From positions 186,001 to 250,000 of the forward strand of contig NZ_JAQEGR010000001.1 in the NCBI RefSeq assembly GCF_027667425.1: 64,000 nucleotides of DNA. The letters run 5' to 3'. Position numbers and translations under genes: made by a program. The stretch is from Fusicatenibacter saccharivorans. Its GTDB lineage: Bacteria > Bacillota > Clostridia > Lachnospirales > Lachnospiraceae. Positions 53,367 to 62,490 of the stretch are shown here, one piece after another (position 1 is the first letter of the stretch; each line of letters begins with the position of its first letter). The notes beneath the pieces were generated by a model. It saw only the letters and a program-made list of their open reading frames with translations. It was not told where the DNA came from and ran no database searches.

Positions 53367-53430
53367 GCCAGGGACGCCCCGGCGGACGAGAAGAAAAACC
53401 GTCTGCCGGGGCGTTTCCGGCTCCCTTTTT
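53367..53430 (+). terminator. Terminator after the second LacI-type gene
   Basis: ACGCCCCGGCGGACG (53374-53388) pairs with CGTCTGCCGGGGCGT (53400-53414), with CTTTTT after it. Confidence 0.85.
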
Positions 53431-53481
53431 GCGATGATTCAAATTCGTGCATAAATGCCATGTAGAAAAACACTAATTAAT

Positions 53482-53596
53482 AATGCAAAATGGTGCATTT
53501 AAGGAAAGCTAAACTGAACAAAAATGACAAAAACGCAAGAATAAAAACCTCGTTAATATCACACATTAAAAAATAATAGTGCAAAATAATGCATTA
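53482..53596 (+). promoter_or_regulatory. Two operator-like repeats
   Basis: AATGCAAAATGGTGCATTT (53482-53500) and AGTGCAAAATAATGCATTA (53578-53596) are near-identical palindromes with centres 96 bp apart. Paired operators at this distance could support looping by the LacI-type protein encoded just upstream. Confidence 0.6.
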
Positions 53597-53624
53597 TATC
53601 GCCGGAAGGAAGGGAGAGAGCGAA

Positions 53625-54086
53625 ATGCAGGAATGGACGGAGGACCGCTGCAACCTGGATATCGATATCATCGCACTGCCGGGCTGGTCGGATGCAACAT
53701 CCAAAATTTCCCTTCTGATGGGCGATGAGACACAGCGACCGGACATCATCTGGTGGTGGAACATGGAAGCTGACTATACGAAATGGGTAGACGCAGGCCT
53801 TCTGATGGATGTTTCTCCGTATATGAAGAAATACACCAACATGGTTGACTACTACAACAGCGTAGATCCTGGCGTTATGTTCTATGCATCCGGAGACAAC
53901 GGAATTTACCGTATCCCGGGCGACGTTGCAGAGCCGGCATGTGAGACTCTGTGGATCCGGAAAGACTGGCTGGACAACTTAGGACTGGCTGTTCCGACTA
54001 CACTGGATGAGCTGGATGAGCTCAAGAAAATCCACGGAAAACAGGTAGAGGATTACCAGAAATACCTGGAAGAGTACAACAAATAA
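53625..54086 (+). pseudogene. Remnant of a sugar ABC transporter binding protein
   Basis: The 153-codon frame resembles the middle of a lipoprotein-type extracellular solute-binding protein (ALPGWSDATSKISLLMGDETQRPDI and IWWWNMEADYTKWVDAGLLMDV, shown in part), then jumps at DELDELKK to a helical C-terminal end (YQKYLEEYNK). Full-length relatives have about 500 residues. The signal peptide and lipobox are missing at the start, and some 350 residues are missing from the centre. The junction lies at a tandem CTGGATGAG repeat (54003-54020), consistent with deletion between repeats. Probably non-functional. Confidence 0.7.
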
Positions 54087-54109
54087 AACAACGAAATCAT
54101 GTGTTAGAG

Positions 54110-54147
54110 CACCCGCCGGAGCCTCCTTTCCGGCGGGTGTATTTTTA
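54110..54147 (+). terminator. Terminator after the binding-protein remnant
   Basis: CACCCGCCGG (54110-54119) pairs with CCGGCGGGTG (54130-54139), then TATTTTTA. Confidence 0.85.
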
Positions 54148-54167
54148 CGGAATCCTGCGTTTTGCGC

Positions 54168-54196
54168 TTGACAGAGATGGAGAAAAATGGTAACAT
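54168..54196 (+). promoter_or_regulatory. Promoter of the leuA T-box transcript
   Basis: TTGACA (54168-54173) and TAACAT (54191-54196) with 17-base spacing. Confidence 0.8.
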
Positions 54197-54202
54197 AAGA
54201 GC

Positions 54203-54510
54203 CAAGTTAGGAAAAAGGCAAAGAAGAGGAATACTACATGGAGCTTCCGAATCCAGAAAGCTGTTGGGTGATGCGAAACAGCAGACGAATTCCGTGGAAC
54301 TGACCTCAGAGCCGCTGCTCCCAAATTTAGAATAAAAAGAGTAGGTGCAGACGGAAACCCACCGTTAGAAGGGCAGGATATGCAGATGTTTCATCCGTAT
54401 CCGCAGAGTGTACAGAGAAAATCTCTGTAAAACAGGAGTGGTACCGCGTAAGATATCAAGTCTTTCGTCTCTTGTGTCAGAAGCCGACACAGAAGATGAG
54501 AGATTTTTTT
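54203..54510 (+). promoter_or_regulatory. T-box leader, leucine specific
   Basis: AGGAGTGGTACCGCG (54434-54448) is the T-box, followed by a terminator hairpin (54461-54478 with 54486-54503) and seven T. CTC followed by A at 54305-54308 is a fitting leucine specifier. It links leuA to leucine-tRNA charging. Confidence 0.9.
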
Positions 54511-54575
54511 ATGCTTTCATCCCGAATTTATGTCGGCAGAATAAATTGTATTTCACTTTCTGGGAGGAAAAAATC

Positions 54576-56237
54576 ATGATGAATGTAAAGAAGTATCAGA
54601 AACAGTATTATATGCCGCCGGTTCCGTGCATGGACTGGGCAGAAAAAGACAGCATTGACAAAGCACCGGTATGGTGCAGCGTTGACCTTCGTGACGGAAA
54701 CCAGGCACTTGTAATTCCGATGAGCCTGGAGCAGAAGGTAGAATTCTTCAAACTCCTCGTCGAGGTTGGTTTCAAAGAGATCGAGGTCGGCTTCCCGGCA
54801 GCATCTGAGACCGAGTACGAATTCCTTCGCACCCTGATCGAGCAGGATCTGATCCCGGATGACGTAACCGTTCAGGTTCTGACCCAGGCGAGAGAGCATA
54901 TCATCCGCAAGACCTTCGAGGCATTAAAGGGCTGCAAGAATGCCATCGTTCACGTTTACAATTCCACTTCCTATGCACAGCGTCAGCAGGTCTTCAAAAA
55001 ATCGAAAGAAGACATCCTGAAAATCGCCGTTGAGGGAGCAAAGCTCTTAAAAGAGCTGACAGAAGAGGCCGGCGAGAAATACCGCTTCGAGTACAGCCCG
55101 GAGAGCTTTACCGGAACCGAGCCGGAATATGCGCTTGAGGTGTGCAACGCCGTTCTCGACGTATGGCAGCCGACTGCAGACCGCAAAGCCATCATCAACC
55201 TGCCGAGCACCGTGGAGCTTTCCATGCCGCACGTTTATGCAAGCCAGGTGGAATACATGAGCAAAAACCTGAAATACCGCGATAATGTCGTTCTTTCCCT
55301 TCATCCGCACAATGACCGCGGCTGCGGCGTTTCCGATGCAGAGATGGGTATCCTTGCCGGAGCAGACCGTATCGAGGGAACGCTGTTCGGAAACGGCGAG
55401 AGAACCGGAAACGTGGATATTATCACGGTCGGCATGAACATGTACATGCAGGGCGTCGATCCGGAGCTTGACTTCTCCGATATGCCGAAACTCTGCCATG
55501 CATTTGAATCCTTCACCGGTATGAGCATCAACCCGAGAAGCCCGTACTGCGGATCTCTCGTATTTGCAGCCTTCTCCGGTTCCCATCAGGATGCGATCGC
55601 AAAAGGCATGCACTGGATCGAGGAGAAAGCACCGGATACCTGGACCGTTCCGTATCTGCCGATCGATCCGACCGATATCGGAAGAAACTACGATGCAGAC
55701 GTCATCCGCATCAACAGCCAGTCTGGAAAGGGCGGTGTCGGCTATATTCTGGAGACGAAATACGGCCTGAATCTGCCGGCGAAGATGCGCGAGGCTATGA
55801 GCTATACCGCAAAATCCGTTTCCGATCATCTGCATAAAGAGCTGCGTCCGGATGAGATCTTTGAACTCTTTAAAGATACCTTCGAGAACGTAACGACACC
55901 GTACAACATCAACGGCGTTCACTTTAAACAGCTCGATGAGGGCAGAATTGAAGCACAGGTTACCTCCAATTACGAGGGCGGTGAGTATGCAACTGTATAT
56001 GCAGAAGGAAACGGCCGTCTGAATGCTGTCAGCAACGCGCTGAAACAGCAGTACAATCTGCAGTATGATCTGGTCAGCTATACGGAGCACGCGCTGGAGC
56101 AGAGCTCAAGTGCACAGGCAATTGCCTACGTCGGCATCAAAAAGCCGGACGGAATCCTTTCCTGGGGCGCAGGCGTAGATCCGGATATCATCCGCGCTTC
56201 CATCGACGCGCTGGTAACTGCAATCAACAACCGATAA
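54576..56237 (+). CDS. leuA: 2-Isopropylmalate synthase
   Basis: LeuA condenses 2-oxoisovalerate with acetyl-CoA, the first step of leucine synthesis. The 553-residue protein belongs to the longer type-2 class: a TIM barrel with DLRDGNQAL near residue 37, EVGFPAAS, HPHNDRGCGVSDAE for metal and acid residues, the GERTGN loop, and a C-terminal LeuA dimer/regulatory domain. The ATG at 54576 follows CTGGGAGG. Its supply of acetyl-CoA comes from the pathway encoded earlier in the window. Confidence 0.96.
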   Translation: MMNVKKYQKQYYMPPVPCMDWAEKDSIDKAPVWCSVDLRDGNQALVIPMSLEQKVEFFKLLVEVGFKEIEVGFPAASETEYEFLRTLIEQDLIPDDVTVQVLTQAREHIIRKTFEALKGCKNAIVHVYNSTSYAQRQQVFKKSKEDILKIAVEGAKLLKELTEEAGEKYRFEYSPESFTGTEPEYALEVCNAVLDVWQPTADRKAIINLPSTVELSMPHVYASQVEYMSKNLKYRDNVVLSLHPHNDRGCGVSDAEMGILAGADRIEGTLFGNGERTGNVDIITVGMNMYMQGVDPELDFSDMPKLCHAFESFTGMSINPRSPYCGSLVFAAFSGSHQDAIAKGMHWIEEKAPDTWTVPYLPIDPTDIGRNYDADVIRINSQSGKGGVGYILETKYGLNLPAKMREAMSYTAKSVSDHLHKELRPDEIFELFKDTFENVTTPYNINGVHFKQLDEGRIEAQVTSNYEGGEYATVYAEGNGRLNAVSNALKQQYNLQYDLVSYTEHALEQSSSAQAIAYVGIKKPDGILSWGAGVDPDIIRASIDALVTAINNR

Positions 56238-56252
56238 GAAAAGAGAGAGCAT

Positions 56253-56858
56253 ATGCTGTTTAAAAACAAAATTGAATACACCAAAGGAATGTTTGTGGAG
56301 ATTTACGGCACCGAGATAAAAAAAGTACGTCTGGTACTGCGGATCATTACAGGGATTGCTGTTGTGGCTGCGATCGCTTTTATGATCTACGGTGCAGCAG
56401 CGCGGGGATTTATCATGCCGGGAGACTTCTTCAATCTTGGAATCTCCATTCTGATGGCACTTCTGTGTACGTTTCTGCCGAATCTGATGGCACGTTCACA
56501 GATGAAAAAATGCAAAAAGAGAGGACTCCTTGGAGAACGTACCCTTCGTTTTACTGAGCAGGTGCTCACAATGACATACGAAAAAGAGGGCAGAAGCACT
56601 GATATTCCGCTCGAAGAGCTGACAAAGGTGACGGAGTTTGACAACTTTATCCGCATCACCATCGGAGGCAGAAGCACCTTTCTCGATAAGAAACGCTTTG
56701 AAATCGGAGACGCGGCAGCGTTTGTGACCTGGGCGGAAGATAGAATCGCAGAGAATGCGGAAAAAGAGGAAGAGGCACTCGCACTCGAGGAGACAGAAAG
56801 GGAAGCTCCGGCTTTAGAAGACGGCGAAGCAAAAACGGAGGAGTCCGACGAAAATTAA
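56253..56858 (+). CDS. YcxB-like small membrane protein
   Basis: The 201-residue protein has two hydrophobic segments (about residues 28-48 and 62-78), then a soluble beta-rich part (LRFTEQVLTMTYEKEGRSTDIPLEELTKVTE, in part) that resembles the YcxB C-terminal domain, and an acidic tail of alternating Glu-rich repeats. No function is known. It begins 15 bases after leuA, so it is likely read from the same T-box transcript. Confidence 0.7.
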   Translation: MLFKNKIEYTKGMFVEIYGTEIKKVRLVLRIITGIAVVAAIAFMIYGAAARGFIMPGDFFNLGISILMALLCTFLPNLMARSQMKKCKKRGLLGERTLRFTEQVLTMTYEKEGRSTDIPLEELTKVTEFDNFIRITIGGRSTFLDKKRFEIGDAAAFVTWAEDRIAENAEKEEEALALEETEREAPALEDGEAKTEESDEN

Positions 56859-56901
56859 ATCATACATTCTGACAAAAAATATTTTGGCAGAATGGTGGAA
56901 A

Positions 56902-56936
56902 ATGGCTGTGCATTTTTGTGCACAGTCATTTTTTGT
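56902..56936 (+). terminator. Terminator after the YcxB-like gene
   Basis: ATGGCTGTGC (56902-56911) pairs with GTGCACAGTCAT with T-run behind. A second perfect stem CATTCTG...CAGAATG (56865-56894) precedes it. Confidence 0.8.
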
Positions 56937-56945
56937 ATATTTTTG

Positions 56946-56974
56946 TTGTTTTTTCATACTTCATCCATTATAAT
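56946..56974 (+). promoter_or_regulatory. Promoter of thrC
   Basis: TTGTTT (56946-56951) and TATAAT (56969-56974) with 17-base spacing. Confidence 0.7.
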
Positions 56975-57067
56975 AAAAGGAAGCGTACAGGTAAAACTAA
57001 TCTGAAACGTATCCGGCCAGGAGTCAGAGAGGCTCTGCCGGGAGTCAAAGTGAAGGAGAGAAAGAGC

Positions 57068-58552
57068 ATGGAAGTATTATACAAAAGTACCAGAGGCAAT
57101 GGAGAAACCGTAACTGCATCCCGGGCAATCTTAAAGGGTCTGTCCGACGACGGCGGATTATTTGTACCGACCTCCATTCCAGCACTGGATGTTCCCATGG
57201 AAAAACTTGCGGCTATGAGCTATCAGGAAGTAGCATACGAGGTAATGAGCCGTTTTCTTACCGACTTTACAGAAGATGAACTGAAAAACTGTATTGCAAA
57301 CGCATACGATGCGAAATTTGACACAGAGGAAATTGCACCGCTGACAAAAGCAGACGGTGTTTACTATCTGGAGCTGTTCCACGGCGCAACGATCGCGTTC
57401 AAGGACATGGCACTTTCCATTCTGCCGCATCTGATGACGACCGCCGCAAAGAAAAACGGCGTGAAAAATGAGATCGTCATCTTAACTGCTACATCGGGAG
57501 ATACCGGAAAAGCAGCAATGGCAGGCTTTGCAGATGTGCCGGGTACCAGAATTATTGTATTTTACCCGAAGAACGGCGTAAGCCCGATTCAGGAAAAACA
57601 GATGGTAACACAGAAGGGCAAGAACACCCACGTTGTAGCCATCCACGGAAACTTCGACGACGCACAGACCGGCGTGAAGAAAATGTTTAACGACAAAGAG
57701 CTTGGAAAAGAGCTGGCAGATAAAGGTTTCCAGTTCAGCTCTGCAAACTCGATCAACATCGGAAGACTCGTTCCGCAGGTCGTCTACTACGTATATGCTT
57801 ACGCAAACCTGGTGAAAAACGGAGAGATTGCAGACGGAGAAAAGATCAATGTAACCGTTCCGACCGGAAACTTCGGAAATATTCTCGCTGCATTCTATGC
57901 AAAACAGATGGGACTGCCGATCGCAAAACTGATCTGCGCTTCCAATGAGAACAAAGTTCTGTTTGACTTCTTCCGCACCGGCGTTTACGACAGAAACAGA
58001 GACTTTATTCTGACAACATCACCGTCCATGGATATCCTGATCTCGAGCAATCTGGAGCGTCTGATCTACCGCATCGCCGGAAACAGCGAAGCAGCAGACC
58101 GCGAGCTGATGCAGGATCTTGCAAAGGACGGAAAATATGAGATCACCGATGCGATGAAAAAAGAGCTGGCAGACTTCTACGGCAATTATGCATCCGAACA
58201 GGAGACAGCAGACGCGATTGCAAAACTGTACAGCGATACCGGATATGTGATTGATACCCATACCGCGGTTGCAGCGGCTGTATACGGAAAATACCGCGAG
58301 GAAACCTATGACGAAACCAAGACCGTCATCGCATCTACCGCAAGCCCGTATAAATTTACAAGCAGCGTTCTTGCAGCGATTGCACCGGAGTATGACACCC
58401 TTCCAGTACTGGAGCAGGTAGACAAGCTGTCTGCACTTGCCAATACCGAGATTCCGCGTGCGATCGAAGAAATCCGTACTGCACCGGTGCTTCATACGAC
58501 AGAGTGTGATGTAGATCAGATGCCGGAGACTGTTCGGGCGTTTTTGAAATAA
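57068..58552 (+). CDS. thrC: Threonine synthase
   Basis: ThrC makes threonine from O-phosphohomoserine with pyridoxal phosphate. The 494-residue protein is the longer, fungal/Enterobacteria-like class. It starts with the STRGNGETVTASRAIL segment, has the PLP lysine in GATIAFKDMAL, the phosphate-binding ATSGDTGKAA loop, and the VTVPTGNFGNILAA segment. ATG 57068 follows GAAGGAGAG; an earlier open frame to 56918 is inside the promoter region. Confidence 0.96.
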   Translation: MEVLYKSTRGNGETVTASRAILKGLSDDGGLFVPTSIPALDVPMEKLAAMSYQEVAYEVMSRFLTDFTEDELKNCIANAYDAKFDTEEIAPLTKADGVYYLELFHGATIAFKDMALSILPHLMTTAAKKNGVKNEIVILTATSGDTGKAAMAGFADVPGTRIIVFYPKNGVSPIQEKQMVTQKGKNTHVVAIHGNFDDAQTGVKKMFNDKELGKELADKGFQFSSANSINIGRLVPQVVYYVYAYANLVKNGEIADGEKINVTVPTGNFGNILAAFYAKQMGLPIAKLICASNENKVLFDFFRTGVYDRNRDFILTTSPSMDILISSNLERLIYRIAGNSEAADRELMQDLAKDGKYEITDAMKKELADFYGNYASEQETADAIAKLYSDTGYVIDTHTAVAAAVYGKYREETYDETKTVIASTASPYKFTSSVLAAIAPEYDTLPVLEQVDKLSALANTEIPRAIEEIRTAPVLHTTECDVDQMPETVRAFLK

Positions 58553-58574
58553 GATAAAGCAGGAGCAGAATTTT

Positions 58575-58613
58575 AAAACAGGCAGAGCACACAGCAGGCT
58601 TTGCCTGTTTTTG
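58575..58613 (+). terminator. Terminator after thrC
   Basis: AAACAGGCA (58576-58584) pairs with TGCCTGTTT (58602-58610), then TT. Confidence 0.75.
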
Positions 58614-58633
58614 CAGGGAGAGAAGAATAAATA

Positions 58634-60865
58634 ATGAAAAATAAAGTAATCAGGGGAGTACTGGCGGCAACCTGCGTGACAACCGCTGTCAGTGCTGCGA
58701 ACGTATTTGGAGCAGGCACAGAGCAGAGTCTGGTAAATGAGGCTTCTGCTGTTACACAGGAAGAAACAGAAGAAACATCGGAGGCGGAAACCACAGACGA
58801 AAATACGCCGGAGATGACAGAAACGGAGACGCCGGATTCGACAGCGGAAAATGCCGCCTCGGATCTTCCGGCGGCAGAAGTACAGAGCGGAAATCCCGAA
58901 GAGACGGCGGTATCCGTGCAGGCTGGAAGCTATTACCCATGGGTGAATGAGAACGGGATCTGGTATTTTAAGGATCCGGATGGTACCATTGTCAAAGGAG
59001 CCTGGAGAGAGTACGACAAGAACCGTTACTACCTGAATAATGACGGAAAAATGGCGGTCGGCTGGAAAAAACTTGATGGAGCCTGGTATTATTTCCAAAG
59101 CTGGGGCGGTGTTTACCGGGATGCCTTTTACACCGTGAAAAATGTACCGTATTATTCTGATGCGGACGGAAAAATGGCGACCGGCTGGAAACTGATCGAT
59201 GATGTGTATTATTATTTTGATGATCAGGGCGCGATGTACCGGAATCGTTTTTTTGAGTATGACAAGAATACGTATTATGTTGATGCGGATGGAAAAATGG
59301 CATCCGGGTTCGAACAGATTGACGGGATCTGGTATTACTTCCGAAGCTGGGGCGGCATGGCACAAAACACCTTTCTGACGCATAAAAATAATATTTATCA
59401 TGTTGATACGGATGGAAAGATGACGACCGGCTGGCTGCTGCAGGATGGAACCTGGTATTATTTCCGAAGCTGGGGCGGCATGTACCGCAGCACCTTTTTC
59501 AAAGCACCGACAGGAAGTGCACTTTACTATGCCGATGAGAACGGAAAGATGGCTGTCGGAAAAAAACAGATCGACGGTGACTGGTACTATTTCAAGGACT
59601 GGGGCGGCATGTATCAGAATGCATTCATCAAAAACGGAACGAGTGTCTGCCATGCGGCTGCAGATGGAAAACTGACCGTCGGCTGGCTGCAGCAGGGCAG
59701 TACATATTACTATTTTGATGAAACCGGAGAGCAGTATTTTGACCGCTTTTTTGAATATGACAACAATACATATCGTGTGAATGCAGATGGAAAGATGGTA
59801 ACCGGCTGGCAGAAAATCAATGGTACGTATTATTATTTCCGGGGCTGGGGCGGCATGTACCGTAGTACCTTTTTCCAGCTTGGCGGTGAAACGTATTATG
59901 CCGATGCGGATGGAAAGATGGTGACGGGCTGGCTTTCGAAAGAGAACCAGTGGTATTACTTCCGGGAAAATGGTGCGATGTACCGCAATACCTTCTTTAC
60001 GCATTTAAACAACAGTTACTATGCCGATGCCAACGGCGTGATGGTGACGGGAGAGCGGACTATTAACGGCGCTTCCTATTACTTTAAAGACTGGGGAGGC
60101 ATGGCAAAGAACCAGTGGCTCAATGCACAGAAACGGATGGTAAGCGGTGATCCGCAGACGGGCTGGTATTACTTTGGAAGCGACGGAAAGATGGTAAAAT
60201 CGTATTACGCTCTGCTGAAAAAGAACAGCAGCAACTGGTACTACAGCTTTGACGAAAACGGAGTGTGCATTCTCGGCTCGAGCCAGTATGTGCGTGCAAA
60301 GGACAGCGTAAGCGGAAAATATTATACGATGGAGCATCAGTATTACACGGATCCGTCTGTGAGTGACCGTGATTTCTTTGCGGCTATCTGCAGTGCGGAG
60401 GCGGGTGTCCAGAGAAAAACAGGTATGACGGCAGTTGCGATGGTCATCCGGAACCGGATGGCGGCACAGAATATTTCGCTCCGCACCGCGATTTATAAAC
60501 AGCAGCAGTTTGAACCGGCGCGGAACGGAAGTCTGACAAACTATCTGACGGGAATTGCGGAGCAGAGCAGTTCGATTATCAATCAGCTGAAAAATAATGG
60601 AGCCTACGGTGCAGTGGATGAATCCCAGTCGATCATGGATGCATATCTGAAGAACGGCACAAAGCGTGTGATCCCGGGCTTTGGCGATACGAGAGATGAT
60701 TTTGATTATCTATATTTCATGACTCCGAAAGCATTTAAAAATCTGAATATGGATAAAGAAAAATGTGTGACATATACATACACCTATAAATGGACAACTT
60801 CCAGCGGAACAGCGCGGGAAGATTCCCATATTTTCTTTGTGAACTGGGTGAAAAAACAGAGCTGA
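58634..60865 (+). CDS. Secreted cell-wall hydrolase with choline-binding-like repeats and SleB-like domain
   Basis: The 743-residue protein has a signal peptide (residues 1-27), a Glu/Thr-rich linker to about 100, and then about 10 tandem units of 40-45 residues (58970-60270) with the pattern W-YYF---G-M---F plus YY-D-DGKM-TGW, as in cell-wall/choline-binding repeats. The C-terminal part from about 575 has a SleB-type hydrolase_2 pattern (AAICSAEAG, MVIRNRMAA, QQQFEPARNGSL). The likely role is cell-wall cleavage during growth or germination. A 661-codon antisense frame over the repeats is an artefact. Confidence 0.87.
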   Translation: MKNKVIRGVLAATCVTTAVSAANVFGAGTEQSLVNEASAVTQEETEETSEAETTDENTPEMTETETPDSTAENAASDLPAAEVQSGNPEETAVSVQAGSYYPWVNENGIWYFKDPDGTIVKGAWREYDKNRYYLNNDGKMAVGWKKLDGAWYYFQSWGGVYRDAFYTVKNVPYYSDADGKMATGWKLIDDVYYYFDDQGAMYRNRFFEYDKNTYYVDADGKMASGFEQIDGIWYYFRSWGGMAQNTFLTHKNNIYHVDTDGKMTTGWLLQDGTWYYFRSWGGMYRSTFFKAPTGSALYYADENGKMAVGKKQIDGDWYYFKDWGGMYQNAFIKNGTSVCHAAADGKLTVGWLQQGSTYYYFDETGEQYFDRFFEYDNNTYRVNADGKMVTGWQKINGTYYYFRGWGGMYRSTFFQLGGETYYADADGKMVTGWLSKENQWYYFRENGAMYRNTFFTHLNNSYYADANGVMVTGERTINGASYYFKDWGGMAKNQWLNAQKRMVSGDPQTGWYYFGSDGKMVKSYYALLKKNSSNWYYSFDENGVCILGSSQYVRAKDSVSGKYYTMEHQYYTDPSVSDRDFFAAICSAEAGVQRKTGMTAVAMVIRNRMAAQNISLRTAIYKQQQFEPARNGSLTNYLTGIAEQSSSIINQLKNNGAYGAVDESQSIMDAYLKNGTKRVIPGFGDTRDDFDYLYFMTPKAFKNLNMDKEKCVTYTYTYKWTTSSGTAREDSHIFFVNWVKKQS

Positions 60866-60900
60866 TCGGACGTCATATCGAAAGAAGGGGCGAACAAAAG

Positions 60901-61950
60901 ATGACATTACAGGAAACAATCGAACAGATCCATCCGCTTTCGAAAGAGGCGATGGATCGTGCCAAGGCTCACTGGGACGGCATTGCAAAGCCGCTCCACA
61001 GCCTCGGAAAGCTGGAGGACGTGCTCATCCAGATTGCCGGAATCACCGGAAAAGAGGAGATTTCGATTGAAAAAAGAGCACTTCTGACGTTCTGTGCGGA
61101 CAATGGCGTTGTGGAAGAAAACGTGACGCAGAGCGGTCAGGAAGTGACAGCGACAGTTGCGGAAAATTTTCTGCAGGAGAAGGCGACAGCAGCCATTCTC
61201 TGCCGCAGTGCGCATGCGGATCTGTTTCCGATTGATATCGGAATGGCGCGCGATACGAAGGTTCCGCGGTATAAAGTTGCGTATGGAACAAAAAATATGG
61301 CAAAAGGTCCGGCGATGACAAGGGAAGAGGCCGTTCGTGCGCTTGAAACAGGAATCGCCGTGGCGGAAGAAAAAATTGCGGCGGGCTATCAGCTGATGGC
61401 AACCGGTGAGATGGGCATTGGAAATACGACGACGAGCAGTGCAATGGCAGCCGTTTTCCTGAATCAGCCGGTTCCGGAACTGACGGGACGGGGCGCCGGG
61501 CTTTCGAGTGAAGGTCTTGCGCGGAAAATTGCAGCGATTGAAAAAGCAATTGCCATCAATCAGCCGGATCCGTCCGATCCCATCGATGTGCTGGCAAAGG
61601 TCGGCGGTTTTGACATTGCCGGCATGGCGGGTGTCTTTCTTGCAGGGGCTGCACATGGCGTTCCGGTTGTGATGGACGGCTTTATTTCCTGTGTGGCAGC
61701 GCTTCTTGCTGCACGGATTGCACCGTTTGCAAAGGACTATATGATCGCTTCGCACGTATCGAAGGAGCCGGCGGCGCATCTGCTGCTTGCAGAGCTTGGA
61801 AAAGAAGCCTTCCTGCACTGCGATATGTGTCTGGGCGAGGGAACGGGCGCCATCATGCTTTTCCCGATTCTGGATCAGGCAAATGCCGTATACCGCGGCA
61901 TGGCGACATTTGACGAGGCACAGATCGAAACGTATGTGCCGCTGACTTAA
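60901..61950 (+). CDS. cobT: Nicotinate-nucleotide:dimethylbenzimidazole phosphoribosyltransferase
   Basis: CobT makes the alpha-ribazole 5'-phosphate of the lower ligand of cobalamin. The 349-residue protein shows the CADNGVVEENVTQSG and GEMGIGNTTTSSAM signatures, the EGTGAIM-type LGEGTGAIMLFP end, and the catalytic glutamate in the C-terminal LGEGTG. ATG 60901 follows GAAGGGGCG; the open frame back to 60790 overlaps the hydrolase gene. Only 35 bases separate it from that gene and no cobalamin riboswitch lies between. Confidence 0.94.
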   Translation: MTLQETIEQIHPLSKEAMDRAKAHWDGIAKPLHSLGKLEDVLIQIAGITGKEEISIEKRALLTFCADNGVVEENVTQSGQEVTATVAENFLQEKATAAILCRSAHADLFPIDIGMARDTKVPRYKVAYGTKNMAKGPAMTREEAVRALETGIAVAEEKIAAGYQLMATGEMGIGNTTTSSAMAAVFLNQPVPELTGRGAGLSSEGLARKIAAIEKAIAINQPDPSDPIDVLAKVGGFDIAGMAGVFLAGAAHGVPVVMDGFISCVAALLAARIAPFAKDYMIASHVSKEPAAHLLLAELGKEAFLHCDMCLGEGTGAIMLFPILDQANAVYRGMATFDEAQIETYVPLT

Positions 61951-61967
61951 AAAAGGCAGGTGAAACG

Positions 61968-62489
61968 ATGATACATCTGGTTACAGGCGGCAGCGGCAGC
62001 GGAAAATCGGCGTATGCGGAGCAGTGTATTCTGGATTTTGGCGGAACACGGAGGGTTTATATCGCAACGATGCAGCCGTTCGGTGCGGAAGGGCAGGCGC
62101 GTATTGCACGCCACCGGAAGATGCGCGCGGCAAAGAAGTTTTCGACGATTGAGTGTTATACGAATTTAAAAGAAGTGGAGCTGGAACCGGGAAGCGATGT
62201 GCTGCTCGAATGTATGTCGAATCTCACGGCAAATGAAATATTTGATCCATCCGGGGCGGGAAAAGCGCGGACGGAGGAGGAAATTCTTGCGGGCGTTTCC
62301 CGTCTGGCCAATCAGGCGCGGAATCTGGTTCTGGTGACGAATGAAATTTTTTCGGACGGATACCGATATGAGGAGGAGACGATGGAATACCAGCGGATCC
62401 TGGGAAACATTAATGTACGTCTGGCAGAGATGGCGGACTGTGTGACCGAGGTTGTGTATGGGATTCCCGTCAGAATAAAAAAAGAATAA
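61968..62489 (+). CDS. cobU: Adenosylcobinamide kinase / guanylyltransferase
   Basis: CobU phosphorylates adenosylcobinamide and transfers GMP to it. The 173-residue protein has a canonical P-loop TGGSGSGKSAYAEQ (residues 6-19), the IARHRKMR segment with the guanylylated histidine, and DVLLECMSNLTANE. The usual NEVG-x-GVVP motif near the C-terminus is replaced by VTNEIFSDGYRYEEET. It is followed by cobS after one base. Confidence 0.9.
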   Translation: MIHLVTGGSGSGKSAYAEQCILDFGGTRRVYIATMQPFGAEGQARIARHRKMRAAKKFSTIECYTNLKEVELEPGSDVLLECMSNLTANEIFDPSGAGKARTEEEILAGVSRLANQARNLVLVTNEIFSDGYRYEEETMEYQRILGNINVRLAEMADCVTEVVYGIPVRIKKE

Positions 62490-62490
62490 G

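Noticed and set aside
58019..60004. A 661-codon minus-strand frame opposite thrC and the repeat protein
   Set aside because: It is antisense to two clear genes, has no ribosome site or family motif, and its length comes from the skewed codon use of the repeats.
58970..60270. The tandem repeats as a CRISPR-like or non-coding repeat array
   Set aside because: The units are degenerate at DNA level, keep one open frame and encode a known type of wall-binding module.
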